A stretch of DNA of 64,000 nucleotides from Streptomyces mashuensis. Its GTDB lineage: Bacteria > Actinomycetota > Actinomycetes > Streptomycetales > Streptomycetaceae. The position numbers and the translations under genes were made by a program. This document shows positions 17,302 to 25,586 of the stretch, piece by piece (the first letter of the stretch is position 1; each line of letters starts with the position of its first letter). The notes beneath the pieces are model-generated. The model saw nothing but the letters and a program-made list of their open reading frames with translations. It searched no databases and had not been told where the DNA came from. The stretch lies in NCBI RefSeq assembly GCF_014654785.1, contig NZ_BNBD01000008.1, forward strand, positions 186,001 through 250,000, written 5' to 3'.

Positions 17302-18567
17302 ATGCGCCGTGTTCCCGAGTTGCGCCCGCCCGTCCTCCGCACACCCGCCGCAGCACCGCCGCCGGCCCCCGGCCGGGAACCCGTCGCGGTCGCCCTCGCC
17401 GGCGCCGAGTTCGGCTGGGGCAGCTCGGGGAAGCTGAGCGCCGTGCTCTCCGCGCTGCGGGACCGGTCCCCGGTGGCGCTGCGGTTCGTCGGCCTCGCCT
17501 CCGGCCTGGGCCGCCCCGTCCTCGCCGAACGCTCCGACATCGCCTGGTACGACCTGCCGGGCTCCGCCGAGGGGCGGCGGGCGGCGCTCGGCGAGATCGT
17601 GCGCTCCCAGGGGGTGCGGGCGGCGCTGGTCGTGCTCGACGGGCCGCTCGCCATGGACCTGGAGGCGGCCGGGGTGCCCACCGTGTTCGTGGACAGCCTG
17701 CCGTTCCTGTGGACCGAGGGCGACCGGGCCGCGCTGCCGCTGGACGTGACGGTCTACTGCGCCCAGCGGTCCACCGAACTGCCCCCGGAGTGCCGGGACG
17801 TGCTGGCCTCCGTCAGGTCGCTGCGCTGGGTCGAGGCGGTCGTGGCAACGGCCGGGGACGCCCCGGCGCCGCGCCTCGCGCCGCCCGCCGCCGTCCGGCC
17901 GTGGCGCCGGGCGCTGGTGAGCCTCGGCGGCCTGCGCGCCCCTCGGCTCGCCGACTGGACCGGCTATCCGCGCGTGGTCGTCCCCGCCGCCCTGCAGGCC
18001 CTCGCCGCGCAGGGCGTGCGCGAGGCGCACCTGGCCGGCAACGTGCCGCCGGGCCTGCTGGCCGGGTTCGTCGAGCGGCCGCCGCTGCGGGTGACGGCCG
18101 GGCCGCTGCCGCACGGCGCGTTCCTCGCCGAGATGGCCTCCTGCGACGTCCTGCTCGCCTCCCCGGGGCTCACCACCCTGCTGGAGGCGGGGCGGCTGGG
18201 CGTGCCCACGGTGTGCCTGCCGCCGCAGAACCTCAGCCAGATCTTCAACGGCCGCGCCCACAGCCGGGCGGTGGGCGCCGACGTGCGGGTGCCGTGGCCG
18301 GACGACGTCTTCCGCGAGGAGGACGCGCTCGCGCTCCGTGCGAAGGGCGAGGAGCACGCCCTGGAGCACGTCTACGCGGGCATCGGCGAGGCGGCCGCGC
18401 GGGCCGGCGGCGCGCCGGCGGTGACCGCGCTGCGGGACGCCCTCCTGGCGGCGCTGGACCGGGCCGCGGAGGGAGCGGACTGGGGTGCGCTCACGGCGGG
18501 CGTGGGCACCGGCGGCGCGGCCCAGGTGGCCGACGCGGTGCTGGCGATAGTGCGGGACCGCTCATGA
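17302..18567 (+). CDS. blsD: Cytosylglucuronate synthase-like glycosyltransferase
   Basis: A 421-residue GT-B-type glycosyltransferase resembling cytosylglucuronic acid synthase (BlsD/MilC), which joins free cytosine to glucuronate from UDP-glucuronate. The first Rossmann segment is VALAGAEFGWGSSGKLSAVL (about residues 31-50). The donor-binding half carries MASCDVLLASPGLTTLLEAG and CLPPQNLSQIFN, as in MurG-like enzymes. ATG 17302 follows GGAAAG; an in-frame upstream extension is Pro/Arg-rich and unlikely. The neighbours supply cytosine (28163) and decarboxylation (18627), which supports the assignment. Confidence 0.85.
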   Translation: MRRVPELRPPVLRTPAAAPPPAPGREPVAVALAGAEFGWGSSGKLSAVLSALRDRSPVALRFVGLASGLGRPVLAERSDIAWYDLPGSAEGRRAALGEIVRSQGVRAALVVLDGPLAMDLEAAGVPTVFVDSLPFLWTEGDRAALPLDVTVYCAQRSTELPPECRDVLASVRSLRWVEAVVATAGDAPAPRLAPPAAVRPWRRALVSLGGLRAPRLADWTGYPRVVVPAALQALAAQGVREAHLAGNVPPGLLAGFVERPPLRVTAGPLPHGAFLAEMASCDVLLASPGLTTLLEAGRLGVPTVCLPPQNLSQIFNGRAHSRAVGADVRVPWPDDVFREEDALALRAKGEEHALEHVYAGIGEAAARAGGAPAVTALRDALLAALDRAAEGADWGALTAGVGTGGAAQVADAVLAIVRDRS

Positions 18568-18626
18568 CGGTCCTGTGAGCCGCCTCCCCGTCCGGTGCCC
18601 GTGAACGGTCCGAAAGGCCACGTCCG

Positions 18627-19631
18627 ATGCCTGAGCGTCCGGCGCGCGAGCGTCACCGCTACCTGTTCGTACGGATCCTGGAAGCCTGCAACGCCGACTG
18701 CTTCATGTGCGAGTTCGCGCTGTCGCGCGACGCCTACCGGTTCTCCCTGGAGGACTTCGAGGAGCTGCTGCCGCGCGCCCGCGCCGCCGGGGTGGCGTAC
18801 GTGCGCTTCACCGGCGGCGAACCCCTCATGCACCAGGGCGTGGTGGAGCTGGTGCGGGCGGGCGCCGCCGCGGGCATGAAGATGTCCCTCATCACCAACG
18901 GCATGCTGCTGCCGCGGATGGCGGAGCGCCTGGCCGCGGCCGGACTGGCCCAGGTGATCGTCAGCCTGGACGGCGCCTCGGCCGCGACGCACGACGTGTA
19001 CCGCCGTTCCCCCGGCATGTTCGGCAACGGGCTGGCAGGGCTGCGCGCGGCCGCGGCGCTCGGCGTCCTGCCGCGCGTCAACACCGTCGTCGGGCCCCAC
19101 AACTACACCGAGGTGCCGCAGCTCCAGAAGGTGCTCACCGAGGCGGGCGTGGTGCAGTGGGAACTGTCCGCCCTCAAGCTGGACCGCAGCATCACCTACC
19201 CCGACCCCGCGCACGTGCGGCAGGTGTGCGACCCGGTCTACGACGCCGACCCGGACACCGTGCTCGTGCCGCTGGGCAAGCGGTTCTACGGCGACACGCC
19301 CGAGGAACAGGAGCGGTACTTCACCGAGTCGGTGACGCCGCGCGCCTCCCGGCCGCTGTGCCACGTCGTCGACGACGTGATCTACATCGACGGGCGGTAC
19401 GGGCGCGTGTACGCGTGCAGTTGCCTGCCCCACCGGGACGGCGACGGGCCGGCCGCCGGCGCGCCGCTGCGGGAGAACGGCACCGTGCTGCTCGACACGC
19501 CCGTCTTCCGGGCGCACGCCGACTTCTTCCGCGAGCACGGCCCCGAGGTGTGCGGGGGCTGCTCCACGACGGCCGCGGGCTACAGCGACGACGTCGCCCG
19601 GCTCGGCACGGTGCCGCCATGGCGCTACTGA
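18627..19631 (+). CDS. blsE: Radical SAM cytosylglucuronate decarboxylase-like enzyme
   Basis: A 334-residue radical SAM protein. The [4Fe-4S] motif CNADCFMC gives Cys21, Cys25 and Cys28, and FTGGEPL follows near residue 60. Further cysteines near the end (CSCLPHRD, CGGCST) could hold an auxiliary cluster as in SPASM/Twitch proteins. BlsE of the blasticidin S pathway decarboxylates cytosylglucuronate at C5, and the context matches that role. CGAAAGG precedes the ATG at 18627. It overlaps the next gene by 13 bp. Confidence 0.85.
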   Translation: MPERPARERHRYLFVRILEACNADCFMCEFALSRDAYRFSLEDFEELLPRARAAGVAYVRFTGGEPLMHQGVVELVRAGAAAGMKMSLITNGMLLPRMAERLAAAGLAQVIVSLDGASAATHDVYRRSPGMFGNGLAGLRAAAALGVLPRVNTVVGPHNYTEVPQLQKVLTEAGVVQWELSALKLDRSITYPDPAHVRQVCDPVYDADPDTVLVPLGKRFYGDTPEEQERYFTESVTPRASRPLCHVVDDVIYIDGRYGRVYACSCLPHRDGDGPAAGAPLRENGTVLLDTPVFRAHADFFREHGPEVCGGCSTTAAGYSDDVARLGTVPPWRY

Positions 19632-20554
19632 CCCCGGCCGGCGGCGGGCCCGCCGCCCCGCCGCGCCCCCGGGTGCTGCTGGCCGCGCGGGAGGAGCAGC
19701 TCGACTCGGTGCTGGCCCGGCGCCGCGTCGCCGCGCACCTCACCGGGCTCGCCACCACCACGCGCCGGTCTCCCGGCACCCCGCCGGACGTGGCCCTGGT
19801 CTGCGACGACGCGGCCGTCACCGGGCGTCTGCTGGACCTGGGCGTCCCCGTGGTGCACCTGCGCTCCGGGCACACCCCGGACGACGAGCCCCACGACGCC
19901 GGGGCGTACGGCATCGGGCGCGCGCTGCACCGCGTGCACCGGCCGGGCTGGCTGCCCGGCCCCTCGCCCGCCGGGCCCGGCGCCCGGCCCACGGGGCTGC
20001 TGGGGCCGGCCCGTACGGCACGGGACCGGACCCGTACGGGTGCGCTCCTGCTGCTGTCCCTGTGGGGCGTCCCGCCGGACGAGGCCCAGCGGTTCGCGGC
20101 GGGGCCGCTCCGGGCACTGGTCCGGACGGCGGTGGAGCGCACCGGCCGGTGCGACGTCGTCTGCGACACCGGCCTCGCCGGGGCCCGGTCCGCAGCGACC
20201 GGACCGCACCCGCCCCGGCAGGTGCGGTGGCACCGGGCCGCGGACACCGACGCCGACGCGCTGCACGCCGGGTGCGCCGTGCTCCTGGCATCCCCCACCC
20301 TGGCAGCGCTCGGACTCGCCCAGGCACGCCGTGCGCCCCTGGCGTTCCTGCCGCCGCTTGGTGCCGCGCAGGCGGACCTGGCCGACCGGGTGGCGCGCCT
20401 GCTCCCGGTGCCCGTGGCCGGGGGGCCGGACGACGCCGTGTGGGACCCGCCCGACGGCGGGCCGTGGCGGTCGCTGGACCCGGACGCCGACGACCTGCGC
20501 GGGGCGCAGCGCGTGGCCCGGGGCGTACGCCAGCTCTGCCTCGCCCCGCCCTGA
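19619..20554 (+). CDS. CGA synthase-related protein, unknown role
   Basis: A 311-residue protein resembling a shortened GT-B glycosyltransferase: a C-terminal half with HAGCAVLLASPTLAALGLAQ and LAFLPPLGAAQADLADRVARLL parallels BlsD's donor domain. The N-terminal half has PPDVALVCDDAAVTGRLLDLGVP. The usual Gly-rich acceptor loop is absent, so it may be a non-catalytic partner or regulator of BlsD rather than a second transferase. ATG 19619 lies inside the 3' end of blsE. I assign no reaction. Confidence 0.7.
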   Translation: MALLTPAGGGPAAPPRPRVLLAAREEQLDSVLARRRVAAHLTGLATTTRRSPGTPPDVALVCDDAAVTGRLLDLGVPVVHLRSGHTPDDEPHDAGAYGIGRALHRVHRPGWLPGPSPAGPGARPTGLLGPARTARDRTRTGALLLLSLWGVPPDEAQRFAAGPLRALVRTAVERTGRCDVVCDTGLAGARSAATGPHPPRQVRWHRAADTDADALHAGCAVLLASPTLAALGLAQARRAPLAFLPPLGAAQADLADRVARLLPVPVAGGPDDAVWDPPDGGPWRSLDPDADDLRGAQRVARGVRQLCLAPP

Positions 20555-20625
20555 CCGGCCCCCTCTTCGCTCCGGAACCGTCCCACCGTCCCACCGTCCG
20601 ATCGGCCGTCGACCCTGGAGCCGCC

Positions 20626-21792
20626 ATGTCCGGCACACCCGGCGAACACGACGCGACCGCAGCCACCGCCGGCTTCCGGCCCCGCATTCCGGCCGCGGAG
20701 TGGAACGACTGGCGCTGGCACATGCGGAAACGCATCAACAGCACCGAGAAGGCCCGGCAGTGGATCCACCTGACCTCCGAGGAGGAGAAGGCCATCGCCG
20801 GCTCGGCCGGCAAGTACCGCTGGTCCATCACCCCCTACTACGCGTCCCTGATGGACCCCGACGACCCGTCCTGCCCGGTGCGGCAGCAGGCCGTCCCCGC
20901 TCCGGCGGAGCTGACCGAGCACCCCGGTGCCGAGGTCGACCCGGTGGGCGACACGTACTACCGGGTGACCAACCGCGTGGTGCACAAGTACCCCGACCGC
21001 GTGATCCTGCTGGTCACCGAGGCGTGCCCGGTCTACTGCCGGCACTGCACGCGCAAGTTCCACACCACGGACCTGTCCGGCACCTATTTCCGCGACGACG
21101 AGGGCGGTGCGCTCGACGAGGACCTGCGCTACATCGCCGAGCACCCCGAGATCCGGGACGTGCTGCTGACCGGCGGCGACCCGCTGTCGTACCCGGACGG
21201 CCGCCTGGAGGAGATCGTCGCCGGGCTGCGGGCGATCCCCACCGTGGAGATCGTCCGGATCGGCAGCCGTTTCCCGGTGCTGCTGCCGCAGCGCATCACC
21301 GACGAGCTGTGCGCCATGCTGGCGCGCTATCACCCCGTCTGGCTGAACACGCATTTCAACCACCCGAAGGAGATCACGGCGGAGTCGGCGGCGGCCGTCG
21401 ACCGGCTGCTGCGGCACGGCGTCCCGGTGGGCAACCAGACCGTGCTGCTGCGCGGCATCAACGACGACGTGGCCACCATGCGGAAGCTGATGACGGAGCT
21501 GCTGCGCATCCGGGTGCGCCCCTACTACCTCTACCACTGCGACAACGTCACCGGTGTCTCGCACTTCATGACCACGGTGGAGAAGGGCTGGGAGGTCATG
21601 GAGGGCCTCCAGGGCCACATCACCGGGTTCGGGGTGCCGCAGTACGTCCTCACCACGCGGATCGGCAAGATTCCCGTGGCCCGCCCGTACTTCACGCCCA
21701 CGCCCGGCGGCCTGCGGCTGCGCAACCACGCCGGGCAGGAGATGACCCTGGACGCCGCCACCTGCCCGGTCACGGAGGACGATGCCCGATGA
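20626..21792 (+). CDS. blsG: KamA-family aminomutase, probable arginine 2,3-aminomutase
   Basis: A 388-residue radical SAM/PLP aminomutase (lysine 2,3-aminomutase family, usually ~415 residues). CPVYCRHC gives Cys134, Cys138 and Cys141, and the PLP lysine is Lys348 in IGKIPVARPY. In lysine aminomutase two aspartates bind the epsilon-amine. The first equivalent is kept (Asp306 in HCDNVTG), but the DAPGGGGK region carrying the second is shortened to TTRIGK. That argues against lysine and, with the context, for arginine giving beta-arginine, as in BlsG. The stop overlaps the next gene by 4 bp. Confidence 0.82.
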   Translation: MSGTPGEHDATAATAGFRPRIPAAEWNDWRWHMRKRINSTEKARQWIHLTSEEEKAIAGSAGKYRWSITPYYASLMDPDDPSCPVRQQAVPAPAELTEHPGAEVDPVGDTYYRVTNRVVHKYPDRVILLVTEACPVYCRHCTRKFHTTDLSGTYFRDDEGGALDEDLRYIAEHPEIRDVLLTGGDPLSYPDGRLEEIVAGLRAIPTVEIVRIGSRFPVLLPQRITDELCAMLARYHPVWLNTHFNHPKEITAESAAAVDRLLRHGVPVGNQTVLLRGINDDVATMRKLMTELLRIRVRPYYLYHCDNVTGVSHFMTTVEKGWEVMEGLQGHITGFGVPQYVLTTRIGKIPVARPYFTPTPGGLRLRNHAGQEMTLDAATCPVTEDDAR

Positions 21793-22967
21793 GCCTCGAC
21801 AAGCGCCTCGGGCAGCGTTTCCTGCCCTACGGGGCCAACTACCTGGACTGGTCGGACATGCACGAGCTGCGCGAGGCGATCGAGCAGGGCGTGCTGTTCC
21901 GCTACCAGACCGAGGGCGAGTCCGTCGCCTCGCGGCTGGAGCGCCGGGTCGCCGGACGCCTGGGCGCCCGGCACGTCCTGGCCGTGCACAACGGCACCGA
22001 GGCCTTGCGCCTGGCGCTGATCTCCACCCGGCCGCGCACCGGCGACCTCGTGCACATCCCGGCGGTGACGTTCGTGGCGGTGGCGGGCGCCGTGCTCGCC
22101 AGCGGGCTGGTTCCGGTGCTCGTCGACGTCGACGAGTCGCTCTCCCTGGACCCCGGTCTGCTGCCACCCGGCACCGAACGGGTGATCACCGCCCATATGG
22201 AGGGCACGGTGGCCCCGGTCCCCGAGGGCATCCCCTACGTGGTGGAGGACTGCGCGCAGGCGCTGGGCGCCGTCCACCCCGACGGCCGGCACGCCGGCAC
22301 CGCCGGGTACGCGGGGACGTTCAGCTTCCACCACAACAAGGTGCTGACGTCGGGCGAGGGCGGCCTGGTGGTCACCGGCGACCCGGAGGCCTGGGCCACC
22401 ATGCGCTGCTACCACGACCACGGGTCGGCCCGGGTGCCCGGATGCTACCCCGCGTGGAACCCGGACGCCCACTACGGGGAGAACTTCGTCACCAGCGAGG
22501 GCGTGGCGGCCATCCAGTACCAGCAGTTCCGCCACCTCGACGAGCTGCTGGCCGGCCTGGAGCGGCAGCACGCCATCGCCATGGAGGAGCTGCCCGACCG
22601 CCGCGACCTGCGGGTGCTGCCGCGGGCCGCCGGCGACGTGAAGATCAGTCTGCGGTTCCGCTGGGAGAGCCGGGAGCTGCGGGACGCGGCGGTGGCCGCG
22701 CTCACCGCGCGCGGCATCGCCAACTGGACGCTCGGCAAGTACCTCTTGCCCGAGCACCCGGTGATCACCGGCCGCAGGTCCCTGTACGCCGACGGCTTCC
22801 CCTGGAGCCTCGCCCCCGACGGGCCCCTCATGCTCAGCCGGGACGGCTTCGCCCGCACCCGGGACCTGCTGGACCGCACGCTGTGCGTCCCGCTGTCGCC
22901 CGAACTGTCCGAGCAGGACCAGGTCCTGGCCGTCAAGGCCCTGCGCCAGACCCTGGAGGCCGTGTGA
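21789..22967 (+). CDS. blsH: DegT/DnrJ/EryC1/StrS aminotransferase, cytosinine-forming
   Basis: A 392-residue PLP-dependent sugar aminotransferase-fold enzyme. The PLP lysine is Lys184 in FSFHHNKVLTSGEGG; VHNGTEALRLAL and VVEDCAQALGA bind the cofactor phosphate and ring. In blasticidin S biosynthesis a protein of this family (BlsH) converts the decarboxylated, oxidised cytosyl pentose into the unsaturated amino sugar of cytosinine. The enzyme here fits in family and position. Overlaps of 4 bp at both ends show translational coupling with blsG and the ATP-grasp gene. Confidence 0.82.
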   Translation: MSLDKRLGQRFLPYGANYLDWSDMHELREAIEQGVLFRYQTEGESVASRLERRVAGRLGARHVLAVHNGTEALRLALISTRPRTGDLVHIPAVTFVAVAGAVLASGLVPVLVDVDESLSLDPGLLPPGTERVITAHMEGTVAPVPEGIPYVVEDCAQALGAVHPDGRHAGTAGYAGTFSFHHNKVLTSGEGGLVVTGDPEAWATMRCYHDHGSARVPGCYPAWNPDAHYGENFVTSEGVAAIQYQQFRHLDELLAGLERQHAIAMEELPDRRDLRVLPRAAGDVKISLRFRWESRELRDAAVAALTARGIANWTLGKYLLPEHPVITGRRSLYADGFPWSLAPDGPLMLSRDGFARTRDLLDRTLCVPLSPELSEQDQVLAVKALRQTLEAV

Positions 22968-24217
22968 CCGGCAGCGGGCCCGTGCTGCTGATGGCGGACG
23001 ACCGGGCGAGTTCCTTCACCCGGTACGTGGCACGGGAGATGGCCGGCCGGCTGGTGCTGCTGCGCTTCGCCGCCGTCCGCCGCGACCTGTCGGACGACTA
23101 CCTGCGGGAGACCGCGCACCTGCCCGCGTTCTGGGTGCGGGAGGGCGTGCCGCTGGAGGAGGAGGTCCGGCGCTACGAGGCGTGGGTGGCCGGCCTGCCG
23201 GTGCGCCCGGACCGGTTCTGCAACCCCTCGGAGCCCCGGCAGGCGGTGGCCCAGCGGTTCGCCGCGCTGGCCGGGCTGCCGCACCTGACGCAGCAGCAGG
23301 TGAGGTGGGTGCGGGACAAGCACGCCATGAAGGACAGGTTCCGGCAGCTGGGGCTGCGGACGGCGCGGTACGCGCGCGTGGCCGGGCCGGCCTGCGTCGA
23401 GCGGTTTGCGGCGGAGTGCGGCTGGCCGCTGGTGCTCAAGCCCGTGGACTCCTTCGCCTGCGTGGACACCTTCCGGCTGACCGGGCCGGACTCGCTCGCG
23501 GGGGTCGATTTCGGGGCCCGGGAGTGGATGGTGGAGGAGTTCCTCGGCGGCACGGAGTGGGAGGTGTGCGGGCTCGTCCACGACGGCGAGGTGCTGGACG
23601 CCTGGCCGAGCGCGATGCCGTGCCGGCCGCTGGACATCGTCGACGGCGCGATGAACGCCAACATCAGCGTCGCCACCGCCGAGGGCCCGCCCGTGGACCT
23701 GCGGTCGCTGCTCCAGCGCATCGTCACGGGCATGGGCGTCGACCACGGCTACCTGCACATGGAGTTCTTCCTCGTCGACGGCGAGCCCTACGCGGGCGAG
23801 ATCGGGGTGCGGCTCGCCGGCTGCGAGATCACCGCGAACCACGGGTACGCGTACGGCTTCGACGTCTTCGGCGCCACCCTCGACGTCTACCTGGGGCGCC
23901 GCCCGGCCCTCCGCTACGGGGCGCGGCGCTGCGCGGGCGACCTGCTGCTGCCCCTGCCGGGCTCGGGCGTCGTCCGGTCCGTCACCCCCAGGGAGGAGCT
24001 GTTGCGCATCCCCGGGGTCGTGGCGGCCGTTCTCAGGGTGGGCGCCGGCGATCCGGTGACGGCACGTCGTGCCTCGCACAACGCTTCCGGGTACGTGCAC
24101 GTGACGGGTGCGTCGGTCCGCGAGGTGGAGCAGCGCATGCGGGCGGTGCTCGACGCCTTCACCATCGAGGTCGGCCCTCCGGCGCCGGCCCGGGAGGCCG
24201 GTGCGGCACGCCCCTGA
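22964..24217 (+). CDS. ATP-grasp ligase, candidate amide-bond former
   Basis: A 417-residue ATP-grasp protein. The lysine-bearing ATP loop is CGWPLVLKPVDSFAC near residue 160. The EWMVEEFLGGTEWEV grip segment follows near residue 190, and Mg-binding acids lie in YLHMEFFLVDG and AGEIGVRLAG near residues 263-285. ATP-grasp ligases join a carboxylate to an amine via an acyl phosphate. Here the likely reaction is coupling (beta-)arginine to the cytosinine amine. The start is GTG 22964 in the blsH stop. A role in adding another amino acid such as leucine is possible. Confidence 0.8.
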   Translation: MTGSGPVLLMADDRASSFTRYVAREMAGRLVLLRFAAVRRDLSDDYLRETAHLPAFWVREGVPLEEEVRRYEAWVAGLPVRPDRFCNPSEPRQAVAQRFAALAGLPHLTQQQVRWVRDKHAMKDRFRQLGLRTARYARVAGPACVERFAAECGWPLVLKPVDSFACVDTFRLTGPDSLAGVDFGAREWMVEEFLGGTEWEVCGLVHDGEVLDAWPSAMPCRPLDIVDGAMNANISVATAEGPPVDLRSLLQRIVTGMGVDHGYLHMEFFLVDGEPYAGEIGVRLAGCEITANHGYAYGFDVFGATLDVYLGRRPALRYGARRCAGDLLLPLPGSGVVRSVTPREELLRIPGVVAAVLRVGAGDPVTARRASHNASGYVHVTGASVREVEQRMRAVLDAFTIEVGPPAPAREAGAARP

Positions 24218-24265
24218 CCTGCCGCACCGCGCGGACCGTGACGGCCACGAACGGAGACCGAGACA

Positions 24266-25495
24266 GTGACGAACGGGTTGCCCCGGCGGTTCCTGGACCT
24301 GCTGACGCACCATCACGTGGTGGGCGTGGCCTGCTGGAGCGTGGTGGCGCGGCTGCCCGTCTACCTGATGTCGCTGGCCATGGTGCTGGTGGTGCGGGAG
24401 CAGGGCGGCAGCTACGCGCGGGCGGGCCTGGTGGCGGCCGTGTACACGGCCGGCATGGCGGTGGGCGGGCCGCTCGTCGCCCGGTACGTGGACCGGCGGG
24501 GGCGGCGCCCGGTGCTCGTCGCCACCGGCCTGGTCTATCCGTCGGCGCTGGCGCTGCTGGTGTGGGCGACGCGGCCGGACGGCTGGGCGCAGCCGGTCGC
24601 GGCGGCCGTCGCCGGGGTGGCCCTGCCGCCGGCCAACGCCTGTATGCGTTCGCTGTGGGCACGGCTGCCCCTGGCGGACGACGAGCGGGAGATCGCCTAC
24701 CTGTGGGAGGCGCTGCTCACCGAGGTGCTGGTGATCGGTGCGCCGCTGATGCTGGCGGCGCTGATGCTGCCGGGATCGGCGGGCGTGGCGCTGACGGCGG
24801 TGGCGGCCGTCGGCGGGGCCGGGGCGCTGGGGCTGGCCCTGACCCGCCTGCCCGCCGGGCCGGCGGGCGCGGACGGGCCGGCGGAGGAGGGCGGGCGTCA
24901 CCTGCTGGGGCCGCTGCGGGAGCCGGCGCTGCTGGCGCTCACGTCCGTCATGGTGGTGTGCGCGGTGCCGATCGGCCTGATGACGCTGGCCATCCCCGCC
25001 TTCGTCGCCGGCCATGGCTCGCCCGGCAGCACCGGCGTCGTGTACGCGTGCTGGGGCGTGGGCAGCGCGGTGGGCGCGCTGTGGCTGGGCCGGTCGCAGA
25101 CGGAGGTGGCCGTGCACCTGCGGTTCCCGCGGCTGGTGGCGGCGTACGCGGTGGGCACGGCGCTGCCGCTGCTGGCCGTCTCCGACCTGACGCTGGGGGT
25201 GGCGCTGGCCGTGGGCAGCGTGCCCATCGCCCTGGTGTCGGCCACGGAGATGACGCTGGTGAGCCGGGTGGCGGACAGCCGGCTGCTGACGGAGGCGTTC
25301 ACATGGGCGTCGCTGGCGACGGTGCTCGGTGACGCGGTGGGCCAGCAGGCCGGCGGCCTGCTGGTGGAGCCGGTGGGGCCGCGCGGGGTGTTCGCGGTGG
25401 CGGCCGGGGTGGCCCTGGCCGGGGCGGGCGTGGCCTACGCGTGCCGGGGACTGCTGGGCCGCCGCCCGGTGGCGGCGGCGGAGCGGGTGTCGTGA
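24266..25495 (+). CDS. MFS transporter, probable nucleoside antibiotic exporter
   Basis: A 409-residue, 12-helix MFS protein with the loop 2-3 motif RYVDRRGRRPVLVATG at about residues 72-87. It has no substrate signature beyond general drug-efflux character. Its place in the middle of the peptidyl-nucleoside operon makes export and self-protection the likely job. The GTG at 24266 follows GGAGAC at 24252. The spacing to the upstream ATP-grasp gene is 48 bp. Confidence 0.85.
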   Translation: MTNGLPRRFLDLLTHHHVVGVACWSVVARLPVYLMSLAMVLVVREQGGSYARAGLVAAVYTAGMAVGGPLVARYVDRRGRRPVLVATGLVYPSALALLVWATRPDGWAQPVAAAVAGVALPPANACMRSLWARLPLADDEREIAYLWEALLTEVLVIGAPLMLAALMLPGSAGVALTAVAAVGGAGALGLALTRLPAGPAGADGPAEEGGRHLLGPLREPALLALTSVMVVCAVPIGLMTLAIPAFVAGHGSPGSTGVVYACWGVGSAVGALWLGRSQTEVAVHLRFPRLVAAYAVGTALPLLAVSDLTLGVALAVGSVPIALVSATEMTLVSRVADSRLLTEAFTWASLATVLGDAVGQQAGGLLVEPVGPRGVFAVAAGVALAGAGVAYACRGLLGRRPVAAAERVS

Positions 25496-25586
25496 CGGCG
25501 CGCGTGGGCGCGCGCGGCCCGCCGGTCCTCCCGTCCGCCCTCCGCTTCTCCTTCCGCTCAGCGCACGAACCACGAGGTGTCCTCCC

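Noticed and set aside
20626..21792. KamA-like gene as a lysine degradation or beta-lysine (streptothricin-type) enzyme
   Set aside because: One substrate aspartate is missing and all neighbours match the blasticidin pathway; no NRPS or streptothricin-type genes are present.
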